Shown: one piece after another, positions 53,874-62,527 of the stretch
Numbering within the stretch: position 1 is the stretch's first letter
Layout: every line of letters starts with the position of its first letter
Assembly: GCF_031180965.1 (NCBI RefSeq)
Contig: NZ_JAPSLH010000011.1
Location: forward strand, 1 to 64,000
Source: Chelativorans sp.
GTDB lineage: Bacteria > Pseudomonadota > Alphaproteobacteria > Rhizobiales > Rhizobiaceae
Length of the DNA stretch: 64,000 nt
Direction of reading: 5' to 3'
The notes under the pieces: model-generated
Database searches by the model: none
What the model saw: the letters and a program-made list of their open reading frames with translations, nothing else
What the model was told of the DNA's origin: nothing
Made by a program: the position numbers and the translations under genes

Positions 53874-55380
53874 TCTGCTCGTCCACCATGAGCGGCGCCG
53901 GATCACCGAGATATTGCGGAGTGCCTGAGAAAACGCCGCTGAACTGAGTTAGCGGGGGGCCGACCTTCAGCCCTTGATTGCTCAACTTGAATTCGCGGAT
54001 TGTGTGCTCGTGATTTCCGCTGCGCTTCTTCACCACTGACAATGCACGTCTCACCGTCCCGGCATGCTCGAAGTAACGCAGCATGAGGACGGCATCACTG
54101 AGATAGCTGATATCAACCGGCGTTTCCATCGGGCCGACAAGGCCATGCTGGGCAAGCACCAACATGCTCAGCACGCCCTGCTGACCGAGATAGCTCAGAA
54201 GCTCATGCATCTGCAGGATGAGAAAGCGCTCGTCGGGCATGGCATTCATATAGCCATTCAGACTGTCGATCACGACGAGCCGGGCACCGTCCAGCTCCAC
54301 GCTGCGCCGTACATTGTTGGCGAATTCACCGGGGGAGAGTTCGGCCGGGTCGATCTGCTGCACCCGCACCAGACCCTCCTTTATCTTGCCGCCGAGGTCC
54401 AACCCGAGCGTGCGCGCGCGCGCTTCCATGGTGCCGCGGCCTTCGTCGAAAGCGAAGATCACCGCATGTTCGCCACGATCGGCCGAGGCAATAGCATAAC
54501 TCAGCGCCAGGGATGATTTGCCGACCCCGGCAGCGCCGATCAGCAAGGCGTTGGTGCCCCGTTCCAGCCCGCCCCCTAAAAGCTGATCAAGCTCGCGGTT
54601 TCCACTCGAGGCGACCTCCGCGGAGAATTCCGCATGGTGCTCCGCGGCGATCAAGCGAGGAAAGATCTTCAGCCCGCCTCTTTCGATAATGAAATCGTGA
54701 TAGCCGCCGCGGAACTTGATGCCACGCATCTTGATCACGCGGAGCCGTCGCCGCTCCGAACCATAGTCGATCGCGAGCTGCTCCAGCAGCACCACGCCAT
54801 GGGAAATGGAATGCAGCTGGAGATCGTTCTGTTGCGATGACAGATCGTCGAGCAGAATGACAGTACATTGGCGGCTGGTGAAGAAATGTTTCAGCGCCAA
54901 TACCTGCCTTCGATAGCGAAGTGGGCTTTGCGCGAGAAGCCTTAGTTCCGACAGGCTGTCGATGACCACCCGCGTCGGGCTTAACTCCTTCACCCGCTCG
55001 AAGATCAGGTTCGTCGTCTCGCTCAGTTCCAGCTCCGCAGGGTGGAAGACGGTAAGCTCCTGGCTAGGATCAAGCGAGGTTTCGGCGGGGATCAGTTCGA
55101 AGATATCTACGCCAGAGAGCGACCAGCCGTGCCGCTCAGCGACCAGATGCAGCTCCTGCGTCGATTCCGAGAGCGTAATATATAGGACGCGCTCACCTTG
55201 GCGGGCGCCCTCGAGCAAGAACTGCAGCGCTATTGTCGTCTTACCGGTGCCCGGATGACCCTCATAAAGATAGACGCGGTTCGGATCCAAGCCGCCGCAT
55301 AGGATGTCATCGAGACCGGCGCTACCGGTCGAGATGCGCGGGTCATTCCCAACACTAGAGCTTCCCTTAGTTTCCGACAC
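53851..55380 (-). CDS. KaiC-like double RecA-type ATPase
   Basis: A 509-residue protein with two KaiC domains. Domain 1 has DDILCGGLDPNRVYLYEGHP with Walker A GHPGTGKTT; domain 2 has LDQLLGGGLERGTNALLIGA with Walker A GAAGVGKSS, and RLVVIDSLNGYMNAMPDERF as Walker B. The C-terminal part GTVRRALSVVKKRSGNHEHT and FKLSNQGLKVGPPL is typical of KaiC homologues. GTG at 55380 was chosen because GGGGAG lies seven bases upstream; the longer frame is not conserved. In cyanobacteria KaiC is an autokinase clock ATPase; here there is no kaiA or kaiB, and the partner is the overlapping histidine kinase. Confidence 0.93.
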   Translation of the reverse strand: MSETKGSSSVGNDPRISTGSAGLDDILCGGLDPNRVYLYEGHPGTGKTTIALQFLLEGARQGERVLYITLSESTQELHLVAERHGWSLSGVDIFELIPAETSLDPSQELTVFHPAELELSETTNLIFERVKELSPTRVVIDSLSELRLLAQSPLRYRRQVLALKHFFTSRQCTVILLDDLSSQQNDLQLHSISHGVVLLEQLAIDYGSERRRLRVIKMRGIKFRGGYHDFIIERGGLKIFPRLIAAEHHAEFSAEVASSGNRELDQLLGGGLERGTNALLIGAAGVGKSSLALSYAIASADRGEHAVIFAFDEGRGTMEARARTLGLDLGGKIKEGLVRVQQIDPAELSPGEFANNVRRSVELDGARLVVIDSLNGYMNAMPDERFLILQMHELLSYLGQQGVLSMLVLAQHGLVGPMETPVDISYLSDAVLMLRYFEHAGTVRRALSVVKKRSGNHEHTIREFKLSNQGLKVGPPLTQFSGVFSGTPQYLGDPAPLMVDEQNGPKTGG

Positions 55381-55614
55381 CGAACAATCTCCCCGACGAT
55401 TGCGTTCTGGGAATGATTTCTGGCTGCGCCTGGTTCCCAGTGGTTCCGGGTGACGCTCAGGGTTCGAAAGGAAACAGAGGATCGGCCAAGGCCGAACTTC
55501 GCTTGCGGCGGCCAAATATCGACGTGGCGCGCTGGTACCGCGTCAGGTCATGGCGTAAGCCTGTTTTGTGCGTCCCAATGGTGGGCGGCGCTTCTGCCTT
55601 CTGTGGGATCGCTC

Positions 55615-55870
55615 CTAGGGGTGCGCCTTCCGACCACACCTCACCTTTAGGCCGATATTGCCGGTAATGGCGTGGTTGTCGGCGAAGTTTGCAAGCCTGG
55701 TGTCGAGGGCGATTTCGCCATGGACGGCATATTTGTTGCCGGCCTAGCTATAGGTGCCGCCAAGGCCGAGCCCGCCCCACAGCCGGTCGTTCTGCGTCGC
55801 GAAGCTGGTCCCGGCAAGATTCGATCGCGTGCGCTCCGGCAGGATTTGATAAGCAATCTTGCTGCGGATC
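55615..55870 (-). pseudogene. Autotransporter beta-barrel C-terminal relic
   Basis: The minus strand reads SKIAYQILPERTRSNLAGTS, DRLWGGLGLGGTYS, an in-frame TAG where W is expected, then GNKYAVHGEIALDTRLANFA and DNHAITGNIGLKVR. These are the last strands of an autotransporter outer-membrane barrel. The passenger and most of the barrel are missing. Confidence 0.6.
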
Positions 55871-56010
55871 CAACGGGTGCTTGCGGATGAGCAGCTTCAG
55901 TTTAGCCGTTGCTGCGCGCTAAGCTCATTCCGCGGTAGCGCTGCTTGATTCCGCCCTGGAGATCTTGAGCGGTGATCACCATATGACTGGCAGCCAAGCG
56001 GGAGAGCATC

Positions 56011-56310
56011 GTGTCGGAATTCATCAGCTATCTGTTCGCCATTCTTGTCGTCGGTCCGCTTCAAGCCGAACTCTCCGAGCGGCTTCAGGGCGTCCCGTCC
56101 ACGGAGATTGTACAGGCCGGCCGCGCCTGCATTTCGGAGGGTGGTCCCGAGCTTCTCCGGCGGGCCCGGGAGGACTGGGCGTGGGCCGCCGCGAATGCGA
56201 TCGGGGTTGGAGTGGGCGTGATCGACCCGCTCAACCTGTTGGCCGGTCACAGCGGGGATTGCGATCGGCTCTTGCAGGCTGTTTCGAATCGAAGCGGGGG
56301 CGAAGCCTGA
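56011..56310 (+). CDS. Small hypothetical protein with N-terminal hydrophobic segment
   Basis: A 99-residue frame starting with GTG at 56011 (GGGAGAG eight bases upstream). It begins MSEFISYLFAILVVGPLQAE, which could be a signal peptide or a membrane anchor, and continues with the amphipathic SERLQGVPSTEIVQAGRACI. Two cysteines (about residues 40 and 83) might pair if exported. I recognise no domain; it resembles small lineage-specific rhizobial proteins. Neighbours are an autotransporter relic and 5-formyltetrahydrofolate cyclo-ligase on the other strand, which gives no functional hint. Confidence 0.5.
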   Translation: MSEFISYLFAILVVGPLQAELSERLQGVPSTEIVQAGRACISEGGPELLRRAREDWAWAAANAIGVGVGVIDPLNLLAGHSGDCDRLLQAVSNRSGGEA

Positions 56311-56479
56311 AAGAAGAAGAATCCAGAGGCGACGTCAGAATTACAGAGACATAGCGATTAGGCTTCGCTCCATCGGTCGGCGACCACAGGGAGCGACGAT
56401 CTAGGATTGCTGCCGTGTTCTCCGATGGCCGGGTGATCACGACTGACAACGGCGCTGAGCACGCTAGCTCAGGACGCCT

Positions 56480-57163
56480 TCATATGGATACTTCGGAAGG
56501 CAAGTGGACGCCCTCTTCAGTGACCACCACGTCCAGAGCTATGTCATGGCGTTGTGGGTAAATCGTAGGAATCGCGGCAACGCTATAGCCCACTCCTACT
56601 ACCCGCGGCCGCTTTGGCAGGACCGCAAGTGTTCGATCGAAGAAGCCGCCTCCATACCCCAGACGATAGCATGCCGGATCAAAGCCGACGACCGGCGCGA
56701 TGACGACGTTCGGAGTAACCTCTAGCGCGCTCGGCGGAGGAACGGGAATATTCCAAATGCCTTTCTCCAGCGCATCACCCTGGGTCCAGGCGCGGAAGAC
56801 CAGCGGCGCACCGCGTTGCACCACGACGGGGAGTGCCGTGCGGCCGCCCTTGCGGGAAATCCGCTCCAAGAGCGGCCGAAGGTCGGGCTCGCCGCGGAAA
56901 GGCCAGTAAGCGCTCACCGTTGCTCCCGCAACTTCCCCGATAATTTCCTCAAGATAGGCAGCGATCCGCTCTCCGTACATCCGCCGGCGGCCAGCGGGGG
57001 TTTCGAGCCGCGCCTGTATCAGCCGCTCGCGTTCTGCTTTCCGCCAACGCATTACGTCCAGGCGCTGCTGCGGATCCGTGGCATCCGGTGCCGGATCAAC
57101 TTCATGCATGAAGCACGGCGGCGAGGCATATCCCGCCGGTCGCTTGTCTTCATCACTCGTCAT
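56480..57163 (-). CDS. 5-formyltetrahydrofolate cyclo-ligase
   Basis: A 227-residue enzyme that converts 5-formyl-THF to 5,10-methenyl-THF with ATP. Motifs are RWRKAERERLIQARLETPAG near the N-terminus, VSAYWPFRGEPDLRPLLERI, GFDPACYRLGYGGGFFDRTL (phosphate-binding loop) and VVGVGYSVAAIPTIYPQRHD for the nucleotide/folate site. ATG at 57163 has AGGAG upstream. The N-terminus is about 35 residues longer than E. coli YgfA. In many proteobacteria the 6S RNA gene precedes this gene, and here there is a structured-looking leader upstream. Confidence 0.93.
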   Translation of the reverse strand: MTSDEDKRPAGYASPPCFMHEVDPAPDATDPQQRLDVMRWRKAERERLIQARLETPAGRRRMYGERIAAYLEEIIGEVAGATVSAYWPFRGEPDLRPLLERISRKGGRTALPVVVQRGAPLVFRAWTQGDALEKGIWNIPVPPPSALEVTPNVVIAPVVGFDPACYRLGYGGGFFDRTLAVLPKRPRVVGVGYSVAAIPTIYPQRHDIALDVVVTEEGVHLPSEVSI

Positions 57164-57184
57164 ACGCAATCTCCTGAACGGCGG

Positions 57185-57345
57185 AGCTCAAGCTCTTCAC
57201 CGTTGACGCTCACGCTTCGGAGACGCTTGAGGTGAAGACAGCAGTCCGATCCCGCGTCAATATCCGGCCACGTAATCGCAGCCGCAACTGAAAAAATCCG
57301 GCGAGTGCTTGCGGGGAATAGGTGCCGAGCGCGGAGGTGCCCTAG
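57185..57345 (-). ncRNA. Possible structured RNA/6S-like leader upstream of the cyclo-ligase gene
   Basis: Minus strand, 22-180 bases before the cyclo-ligase start. TCTTCACC and GGTGAAGA form an 8-bp stem, while CTCAAGC and GCTTGAG form a competing 7-bp stem, so alternative folds are possible. A T6 run lies at about 57290-57295. In many proteobacteria this position is occupied by 6S RNA, but I could not match a 6S fold here. The call is tentative. Confidence 0.25.
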
Positions 57346-57449
57346 CCGTTGCGGGGTCGCAAATTTCCGCGCGACCCGCTTCGGGGATCGCATCCGCCGT
57401 CGCATCGGGCTTCTAGCCGCATCGAGAGCTTGTCTTGCGGAGAGCTTCT

Positions 57450-57471
57450 CGGATGCGATCAAAAGCATCCG
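57450..57471 (-). terminator. Hairpin after the ectoine operon
   Basis: CGGATGC (57450-57456) and GCATCCG (57465-57471) form a perfect 7-bp stem, extendable by TCT/AGA with one bulge. It lies 34 bp beyond the stop of the last operon gene on the minus strand. There is no T-run, so it may act as a processing or stability element rather than an intrinsic terminator. Confidence 0.45.
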
Positions 57472-57504
57472 GAGAGGCATATGGTGCTTCAGGTAAAGGT
57501 CGCC

Positions 57505-58530
57505 TTATCCGCCTTTTTGGGCGCCGCTTACGACAGCGGCGACAACCGAAACGCAGTCGCCTGCCTGCACCAGCCCTGGAAAATGCCGTGCGGCAAGAAG
57601 ACCCGCCATCTTTGACTTTATTTCGTGCGGCGCCTGGCCGGTCCTCCCGACGGGATGAACGCGCGCGATGGTCGCGCCTTTTGCGATCTCACCGCCAAGA
57701 TCGATCATCGGTTCCAGGAGCCCGTCCACCTCGGCAAAGGAGAAGCAATCATCCGAGGGCATGTCGAGCCAGCGCGTAACCTGCCGGTCCACTGGGCCTT
57801 TCACGATGCTCGCATGGCGCAGCACGTTGAGCACGCCGCGCTTGGCAATCCTGACAGTCTCCGCGCGCGCCGTACCGCCGCCGCCAAGCTCGGTGGTGAC
57901 GAAGATCTTGCCCATCTCCTCAGCTGCCGTGTCGTACATGCCCACGGCATCGATCTCCAGCATTTTCACGGACCAGGGCGCGGAGAACGCCTCGACGGCA
58001 GCGAAAGCTTTCCGCTCCAGCGCCTTATCGGCAAGGATATGGGCGGCGGCGAAGGGCAGGAAGTCGAGCGTCTTCCCGCCGGAGTGAAAGTCGAGCACGA
58101 GGTCGGCCCGCGGCAGCAGCTCGCGCTGAAAATAGTCAGCGATCTTCTGGGTCACGGTTCCGTCCGGGCGGCCGGGAAAGCTGCGGTTCAAATTCCCCTT
58201 GTCGATCGGGGAGGTGCGAGTCCCCGCCACGAAGGCCGGATAGTTCATGGCAGGCACGATGATCACGGTGCCGCTCACCTGATCCGGTTGAAGCGTACGC
58301 GCAAGGTCATACAGGGCGACCGGCCCTTCATATTCGTCGCCGTGATTGCCGCCCGTCAGCAGCGCGGTCGGCCCGCGGCCGTTGCGGATCACGCAGATGG
58401 GGATCATGACCGATCCCCAGGCGCTCTCGTCGCGGCTGTAGGGCAGGCGGAGGAAGCCGTGCTGCACGCCTTCAGCCGAAAAATCGACAGTCGGCGCGAT
58501 GGGCGACGGCGGCAGGGAATTGGTGGCCAT
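57505..58530 (-). CDS. doeB: N-acetyl-diaminobutyrate deacetylase, ectoine degradation
   Basis: A 341-residue zinc deacylase of the succinylglutamate desuccinylase/aspartoacylase family. Zinc ligands lie in LLTGGNHGDEYEGPVALYDL and VLDFHSGGKTLDFLPFA; the catalytic glutamate region is GKIFVTTELGGGG. ATG at 58530 follows directly on the eutD stop. Position and family identify it as DoeB/EutE, which removes the acetyl group from N-alpha-acetyl-L-2,4-diaminobutyrate, the product of ectoine hydrolysis. It is the last gene of the operon. Confidence 0.92.
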   Translation of the reverse strand: MATNSLPPSPIAPTVDFSAEGVQHGFLRLPYSRDESAWGSVMIPICVIRNGRGPTALLTGGNHGDEYEGPVALYDLARTLQPDQVSGTVIIVPAMNYPAFVAGTRTSPIDKGNLNRSFPGRPDGTVTQKIADYFQRELLPRADLVLDFHSGGKTLDFLPFAAAHILADKALERKAFAAVEAFSAPWSVKMLEIDAVGMYDTAAEEMGKIFVTTELGGGGTARAETVRIAKRGVLNVLRHASIVKGPVDRQVTRWLDMPSDDCFSFAEVDGLLEPMIDLGGEIAKGATIARVHPVGRTGQAPHEIKSKMAGLLAARHFPGLVQAGDCVSVVAAVVSGAQKGG

Positions 58531-58532
58531 CG

Positions 58533-59714
58533 TCAGTCCTTCACGAAAAGCTGCCGCGGCACATTGGCGAGGCATTCGACGCCGCTCTGCGTGATCAAGA
58601 TCGATTCGGTGATCTCCAACCCCATATTCTCCAGCCAAAGCCCAGTCATGAAATGGAAGGTCATGCCCGGCTTGAGTTCGGTGCGGTCGCCCGGCCGCAG
58701 GCTCATGGTGCGTTCGCCCCAATCCGGCGGATAGGACAGGCCAATCGGATAACCTGTCCGGTTATCCTTCACGATCCCATATTTTTTCAGGACGGCGAAG
58801 AAGGCGTTGGCGATGTCCTCGCAGGTGTTGCCCGGCTTTGCAGCCTCGAGCCCGGCCTCCATGCCTTCCAGCGTGGCTTTCTCCGCATCGAGAAACTCCT
58901 GCGTCGGCTTGCCCAGGAATACGGTGCGCGAAAGCGGGCAGTGGTAGCGGTTGTAGCAGCCGGCCACCTCGAAGAACGTGCCTTCGCCGCGCTTCATCGG
59001 CTTGTCGTCCCAGGTCAGGTGCGGCGCGGAAGCATCAGCGCCCGAAGGAAGCAGCGGGACGATCGCCGGATAGTCGCCGCCGAAGCCTTCTACACCTCTT
59101 GTGCCGGCATCGTAGATCTCGGCCACGAGATCGCATTTGCGCATGCCCGGCTCGACCTTCTCGACAATACGCGTATGCATCGCCTCGACGATCCGGGCTG
59201 CCCTGCGCATATAGTCGATCTCGGTCGTGCTCTTGATCGCCCGCTGCCAATTGACGAGCCCCGTCGTGTCGGCGAAGCGCGCATTTGGCAGGTGCTTCTG
59301 CAGCGACGCGAAAGCCGCCGCGGAAAACCAGTAATTGTCCATCTCGACGCCGATGGCGAGCTTGTCCCAGCCGCGCGAGGCCAGCACCTGCGAGAGATAA
59401 TCCATCGGGTGCCGCTCGGTCGATTGCACATAGTGGTCGGCATAGCCGACGATGTTGTCGTGCGAGAGGTATGCCGTGCGCTTGGCGCCGTTGGCATCCT
59501 GGCCGCGGCCATACCAGACCGGTTCGCCCTCCGGCGGCACGATCACCGCCTGGTGCACGTAGAAGGACCAGCCGTCATAGCCGGTGAGCCACGCCATGTT
59601 GGACGGGTCGCTCACGATCAGGAGATCCACGCCGCGGCTTTCCATCGCCGCACGGGTCTTGGCAAGCCGCTCGGCATATTCGCTGCGGCTGAATTTCAGG
59701 TTCGGCTGCGTCAT
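58533..59714 (-). CDS. doeA: Ectoine hydrolase
   Basis: A 393-residue M24 (creatinase/prolidase-fold) protein. N-terminal creatinase domain SNMAWLTGYDGWSFYVHQAV and VWYGRGQDANGAKRTAYLSH; catalytic domain GFGGDYPAIVPLLPSGADAS, GEGTFFEVAGCYNRYHCPLS and LKPGMTFHFMTGLWLENMGL. As in DoeA/EutD the canonical metal ligands of the M24 family are not all kept. It opens the ectoine ring to N-acetyl-diaminobutyrate. It precedes doeB with two bases between and follows eutC by 39 bp in the standard ehuABCD-eutABCDE order. Confidence 0.95.
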   Translation of the reverse strand: MTQPNLKFSRSEYAERLAKTRAAMESRGVDLLIVSDPSNMAWLTGYDGWSFYVHQAVIVPPEGEPVWYGRGQDANGAKRTAYLSHDNIVGYADHYVQSTERHPMDYLSQVLASRGWDKLAIGVEMDNYWFSAAAFASLQKHLPNARFADTTGLVNWQRAIKSTTEIDYMRRAARIVEAMHTRIVEKVEPGMRKCDLVAEIYDAGTRGVEGFGGDYPAIVPLLPSGADASAPHLTWDDKPMKRGEGTFFEVAGCYNRYHCPLSRTVFLGKPTQEFLDAEKATLEGMEAGLEAAKPGNTCEDIANAFFAVLKKYGIVKDNRTGYPIGLSYPPDWGERTMSLRPGDRTELKPGMTFHFMTGLWLENMGLEITESILITQSGVECLANVPRQLFVKD

Positions 59715-59753
59715 GACTGAAAAACGTCCTTATTGTTGTTGGAGTTCTTTCGC

Positions 59754-60746
59754 TCAGCTCTCGAAGGCAGTTCCGGCTCCCGCCCGCCTGGCGCGGTCGC
59801 GCGCAAGCGTGGCGATGGCGGTGTCCTGCACGCCGGTGCCGGTGAGGTCGGCCACGGTGATGTCGTGCGCGGAGGTGCGGCCTTCCTTCTCTCCGGCGAT
59901 GATCTGGCCGAGTTCCGCAAAGGCGCTGTCGACCGTCAGCACACCCTGGGCAATGGCGTGGTGCAACTCGCCCAGGCGCCGCGTCTGCGCCAGGCTGTCG
60001 GCGACGTAGCGGATCGGGCTGCCGAAGATCTGCGGGTCGAGCTCGTTCTTGTGCTCAGCGTCGGATCCCATGGCGGTGACGTGCTGGCCGGGCTTCAGCC
60101 AACCGGCGCGCAGGATCGGGGCGGGGGAGGGCGTCGTGGTCACGACGATATCGGCCCAACCGACGGCCCGTGCCGCGTCGCCGTCAGGCTCAACCGCGAT
60201 GCCAAGCTTTTCGCTCAACTCCGCAGCGGCCCTTGCCGCTTTCTCAGCCTCGCGCGCCCATATCCGCGCTTGCCGGAGCGGCCGCACCAGCATCAGCGCT
60301 TCAAGCTGCAGCCGCGCCTGCACGCCTGCGCCCATGATCGTGACGCGCTCGGCATCCTCCCGCGCCAGATATCTTGCCGCGACGGCTCCCGCGGCCGCAG
60401 TCCGGATATCGGTGAGGTATCCGTTGTCGAGCAGCAGGGACTCGACCATGCCGGTGCGCGCACTCAACAGCACCATCATGCCGTTGACGCTCGGCAGGCC
60501 GAGTTTCGGATTGTCAAAAAAACCCGGACTGATCTTGATCGCAAAGGCGTCGATGCCCGGCACATAGGCCGTCTTTACATCGACCTCGCCCCGATGTTCC
60601 GGAATGTCCAGCCGCAGGATCGGCGGCATGGCAACCGCCTCTGTCGCCAATGCGCGGAAGGCGTTCTCGACGCAGGCTACCGCGTCGAGATCGAGTGGAA
60701 CGATCCTGCGCAAGTCCGCCTCGGTGAGGATGGTCATGCGCGGCAT
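59754..60746 (-). CDS. eutC: EutC, ornithine cyclodeaminase-like
   Basis: A 330-residue protein of the ornithine cyclodeaminase/mu-crystallin family. Motifs: FAIKISPGFFDNPKLGLPSV, SLLLDNGYLTDIRTAAAGAV, the NAD-binding loop VTIMGAGVQARLQLEALMLV and HVTAMGSDAEHKNELDPQIF. Start at 60746 gives the best distance from GGGAGG; 60749 overlaps the eutB stop and is an alternative. In ectoine operons EutC is thought to act on a diaminobutyrate-derived or hydroxyectoine-derived intermediate; its exact reaction is not settled. Confidence 0.93.
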   Translation of the reverse strand: MPRMTILTEADLRRIVPLDLDAVACVENAFRALATEAVAMPPILRLDIPEHRGEVDVKTAYVPGIDAFAIKISPGFFDNPKLGLPSVNGMMVLLSARTGMVESLLLDNGYLTDIRTAAAGAVAARYLAREDAERVTIMGAGVQARLQLEALMLVRPLRQARIWAREAEKAARAAAELSEKLGIAVEPDGDAARAVGWADIVVTTTPSPAPILRAGWLKPGQHVTAMGSDAEHKNELDPQIFGSPIRYVADSLAQTRRLGELHHAIAQGVLTVDSAFAELGQIIAGEKEGRTSAHDITVADLTGTGVQDTAIATLARDRARRAGAGTAFES

Positions 60747-61741
60747 CATTTCCCTCCCGTGGCAGCGGTCGTTTCGCCGCAGACGATCCGGCGGTGAAGC
60801 TCCATGTCGATGTTGCGGCCGGAGAGGATGATGGCGGTCACGCCGCGCGGATTCACCTTGCCCGCAAGCAGCGCGCCGACGCCCACGGAGCCCGCACCCT
60901 CCACGATCTCCCGCTCCTCCGCATAGAGGTGGCGGATGCCCGCCGCGATTTCCTCTTCCGAGAGAAGAACGAGATCGTCGAGCAGCGCGCGGCACATGGC
61001 AAAGGTCAACCTGTTCTGAAGCCCGATACCGCCTCCAAGCGAATCCGCCAGGCTCTGCGCCTCCTCCACCAGCACCGGCTTGCCCGCGGCAAGGCTGGCA
61101 TGCATGGCAGCACCACGGTCCATGGAGACGCCTATGACCGAAGCAGAAGGCTTCTTCGCTTTCACCGCCGCGGCTATCCCGGCCGCGAGCCCACCTCCCG
61201 AAACCGGCACCAGCACGGTGTCGACGTCTGGCAACTGATCGATCAGTTCCAGGCCAAGCGTGCTCTGGCCGGCGATGACTGCCGGATCGTCGAAGGGCGG
61301 TATCATCGCCAGGCCTTCTTCGGCCACGAGGCGGTCGACTTCCTCCTGGGCGTCGTCCTGGCTGTTGCCGATGATCTTGACCTCGGCGCCCAGCCGGCGG
61401 ATTTCTTCCACCTTGTTGGCAGGTACCAGGCGCGACATGCAGATGACCGCGCGCACGCCTTCCAGCCGGGCGGCATAGGCGAGCGCGCGTCCGTGATTTC
61501 CGGTCGATGCCGCCACCACGCCGCGCGCCTTCGCGTCCGCCGATAGCAGTGCCAAGGCGTTGGAGGCGCCACGCAGCTTGAATGCGCCGGTGGTCTGCCG
61601 ATGCTCAAGCTTCAGATGAACTGGCAGACCCATCCGGTCGGAAAGAGAGGGTGAGGGGACGATCGGCGTCTCCACCACCCTGCCGGCGATCCGGCGGCGG
61701 GCGGCTTCGATGTCCGAGATGTCTACCAGCGCGTCTTCCAT
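60746..61741 (-). CDS. eutB: EutB, threonine dehydratase-like PLP enzyme
   Basis: A 331-residue type II PLP enzyme. The PLP lysine is in RQTTGAFKLRGASNALALLS, the substrate loop in VVAASTGNHGRALAYAARLE, and the phosphate-binding glycine loop in VLVPVSGGGLAAGIAAAVKA. It is related to threonine dehydratase and serine racemase. In ectoine operons EutB is proposed to handle hydroxy-diaminobutyrate arising from hydroxyectoine. It begins four bases after the eutA stop and overlaps eutC. Confidence 0.93.
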   Translation of the reverse strand: MEDALVDISDIEAARRRIAGRVVETPIVPSPSLSDRMGLPVHLKLEHRQTTGAFKLRGASNALALLSADAKARGVVAASTGNHGRALAYAARLEGVRAVICMSRLVPANKVEEIRRLGAEVKIIGNSQDDAQEEVDRLVAEEGLAMIPPFDDPAVIAGQSTLGLELIDQLPDVDTVLVPVSGGGLAAGIAAAVKAKKPSASVIGVSMDRGAAMHASLAAGKPVLVEEAQSLADSLGGGIGLQNRLTFAMCRALLDDLVLLSEEEIAAGIRHLYAEEREIVEGAGSVGVGALLAGKVNPRGVTAIILSGRNIDMELHRRIVCGETTAATGGK

Positions 61742-61744
61742 GGC

Positions 61745-62524
61745 TCAGCCCGGGTACCCGGCGATCGTCATAAGCCGGCCGAGTTCTGGCCGGGCCGTCG
61801 CATCCCCGCACAGCCGCAGGCATGCCCAGGCGGTTGCCAGATTGCTGGTGACGACCGGCCGACCAATCGCCGTCTCGATCTCGGCGGCCACACCGGCCGA
61901 GCGCAGGCCGGTGCAGGAGATGAAGAGCGCTTCCGCCGCTGGCGCGGTCGCCCGGTGTGCTGCTTCCACCAGCGCCCCTGGGCTGATCCGCGCCATCTCC
62001 CGGTCATCGTCGAGACCGAGGCACGTGAAGCTTTCGATGGCAAAGCCGTGGCCGGCAAAATACTCCGCCATCGGCGCGCTCGTCTCCTCCGTGTAGGGGG
62101 TGAGAACGCTGATCCGGCGAATGCCGAGCGCCTTGAGCCCGTGCACGGCGGCAAGGGGAGGGGTCACGACGGGAGCACCGGGCTTGGCCGCCCGGATCGC
62201 CCTTGCGATCTCCTCGTCGCCGATGACGACGGACGCAGAGGTGCAGGAATACATGACTGCATCGAGCGCCTCGTCCGGAAGGATCAATTGCGCTGCCTGG
62301 GTGAGCGCCGGCTGCATGCGCTTCAGGTTTTCCGGCGTGACGGGGTTGGCATAAGGGACCCGGCTCACATAGACGCCGATCCGCTCGCTTGCCACCATGC
62401 GCCGGAAATCGGGCTCTGTCGTATGGTCCGTGGCAAGAATGATAAGCCCGATGCGCTTCTCGAGAGGGCGTTCGTCGAAGGTGAGAGGCACATTGCTGCG
62501 CTCGATCCTGACCGGCATCTCCAT
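61745..62524 (-). CDS. eutA: EutA, Asp/Glu racemase/maleate isomerase-fold protein
   Basis: A 259-residue protein of the Asp/Glu racemase and arylmalonate decarboxylase-like fold. The paired cysteines expected of this fold are in VMYSCTSASVVIGDEEI and LFISCTGLRSAGVAAEIE. The N-terminus EKRIGLIILATDHTTEPDFR is typical of ectoine utilisation protein EutA, whose reaction is still uncertain. It lies three bases after ehuD and three before eutB, showing tight operon packing. Confidence 0.93.
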   Translation of the reverse strand: MEMPVRIERSNVPLTFDERPLEKRIGLIILATDHTTEPDFRRMVASERIGVYVSRVPYANPVTPENLKRMQPALTQAAQLILPDEALDAVMYSCTSASVVIGDEEIARAIRAAKPGAPVVTPPLAAVHGLKALGIRRISVLTPYTEETSAPMAEYFAGHGFAIESFTCLGLDDDREMARISPGALVEAAHRATAPAAEALFISCTGLRSAGVAAEIETAIGRPVVTSNLATAWACLRLCGDATARPELGRLMTIAGYPG

Positions 62525-62527
62525 CTC

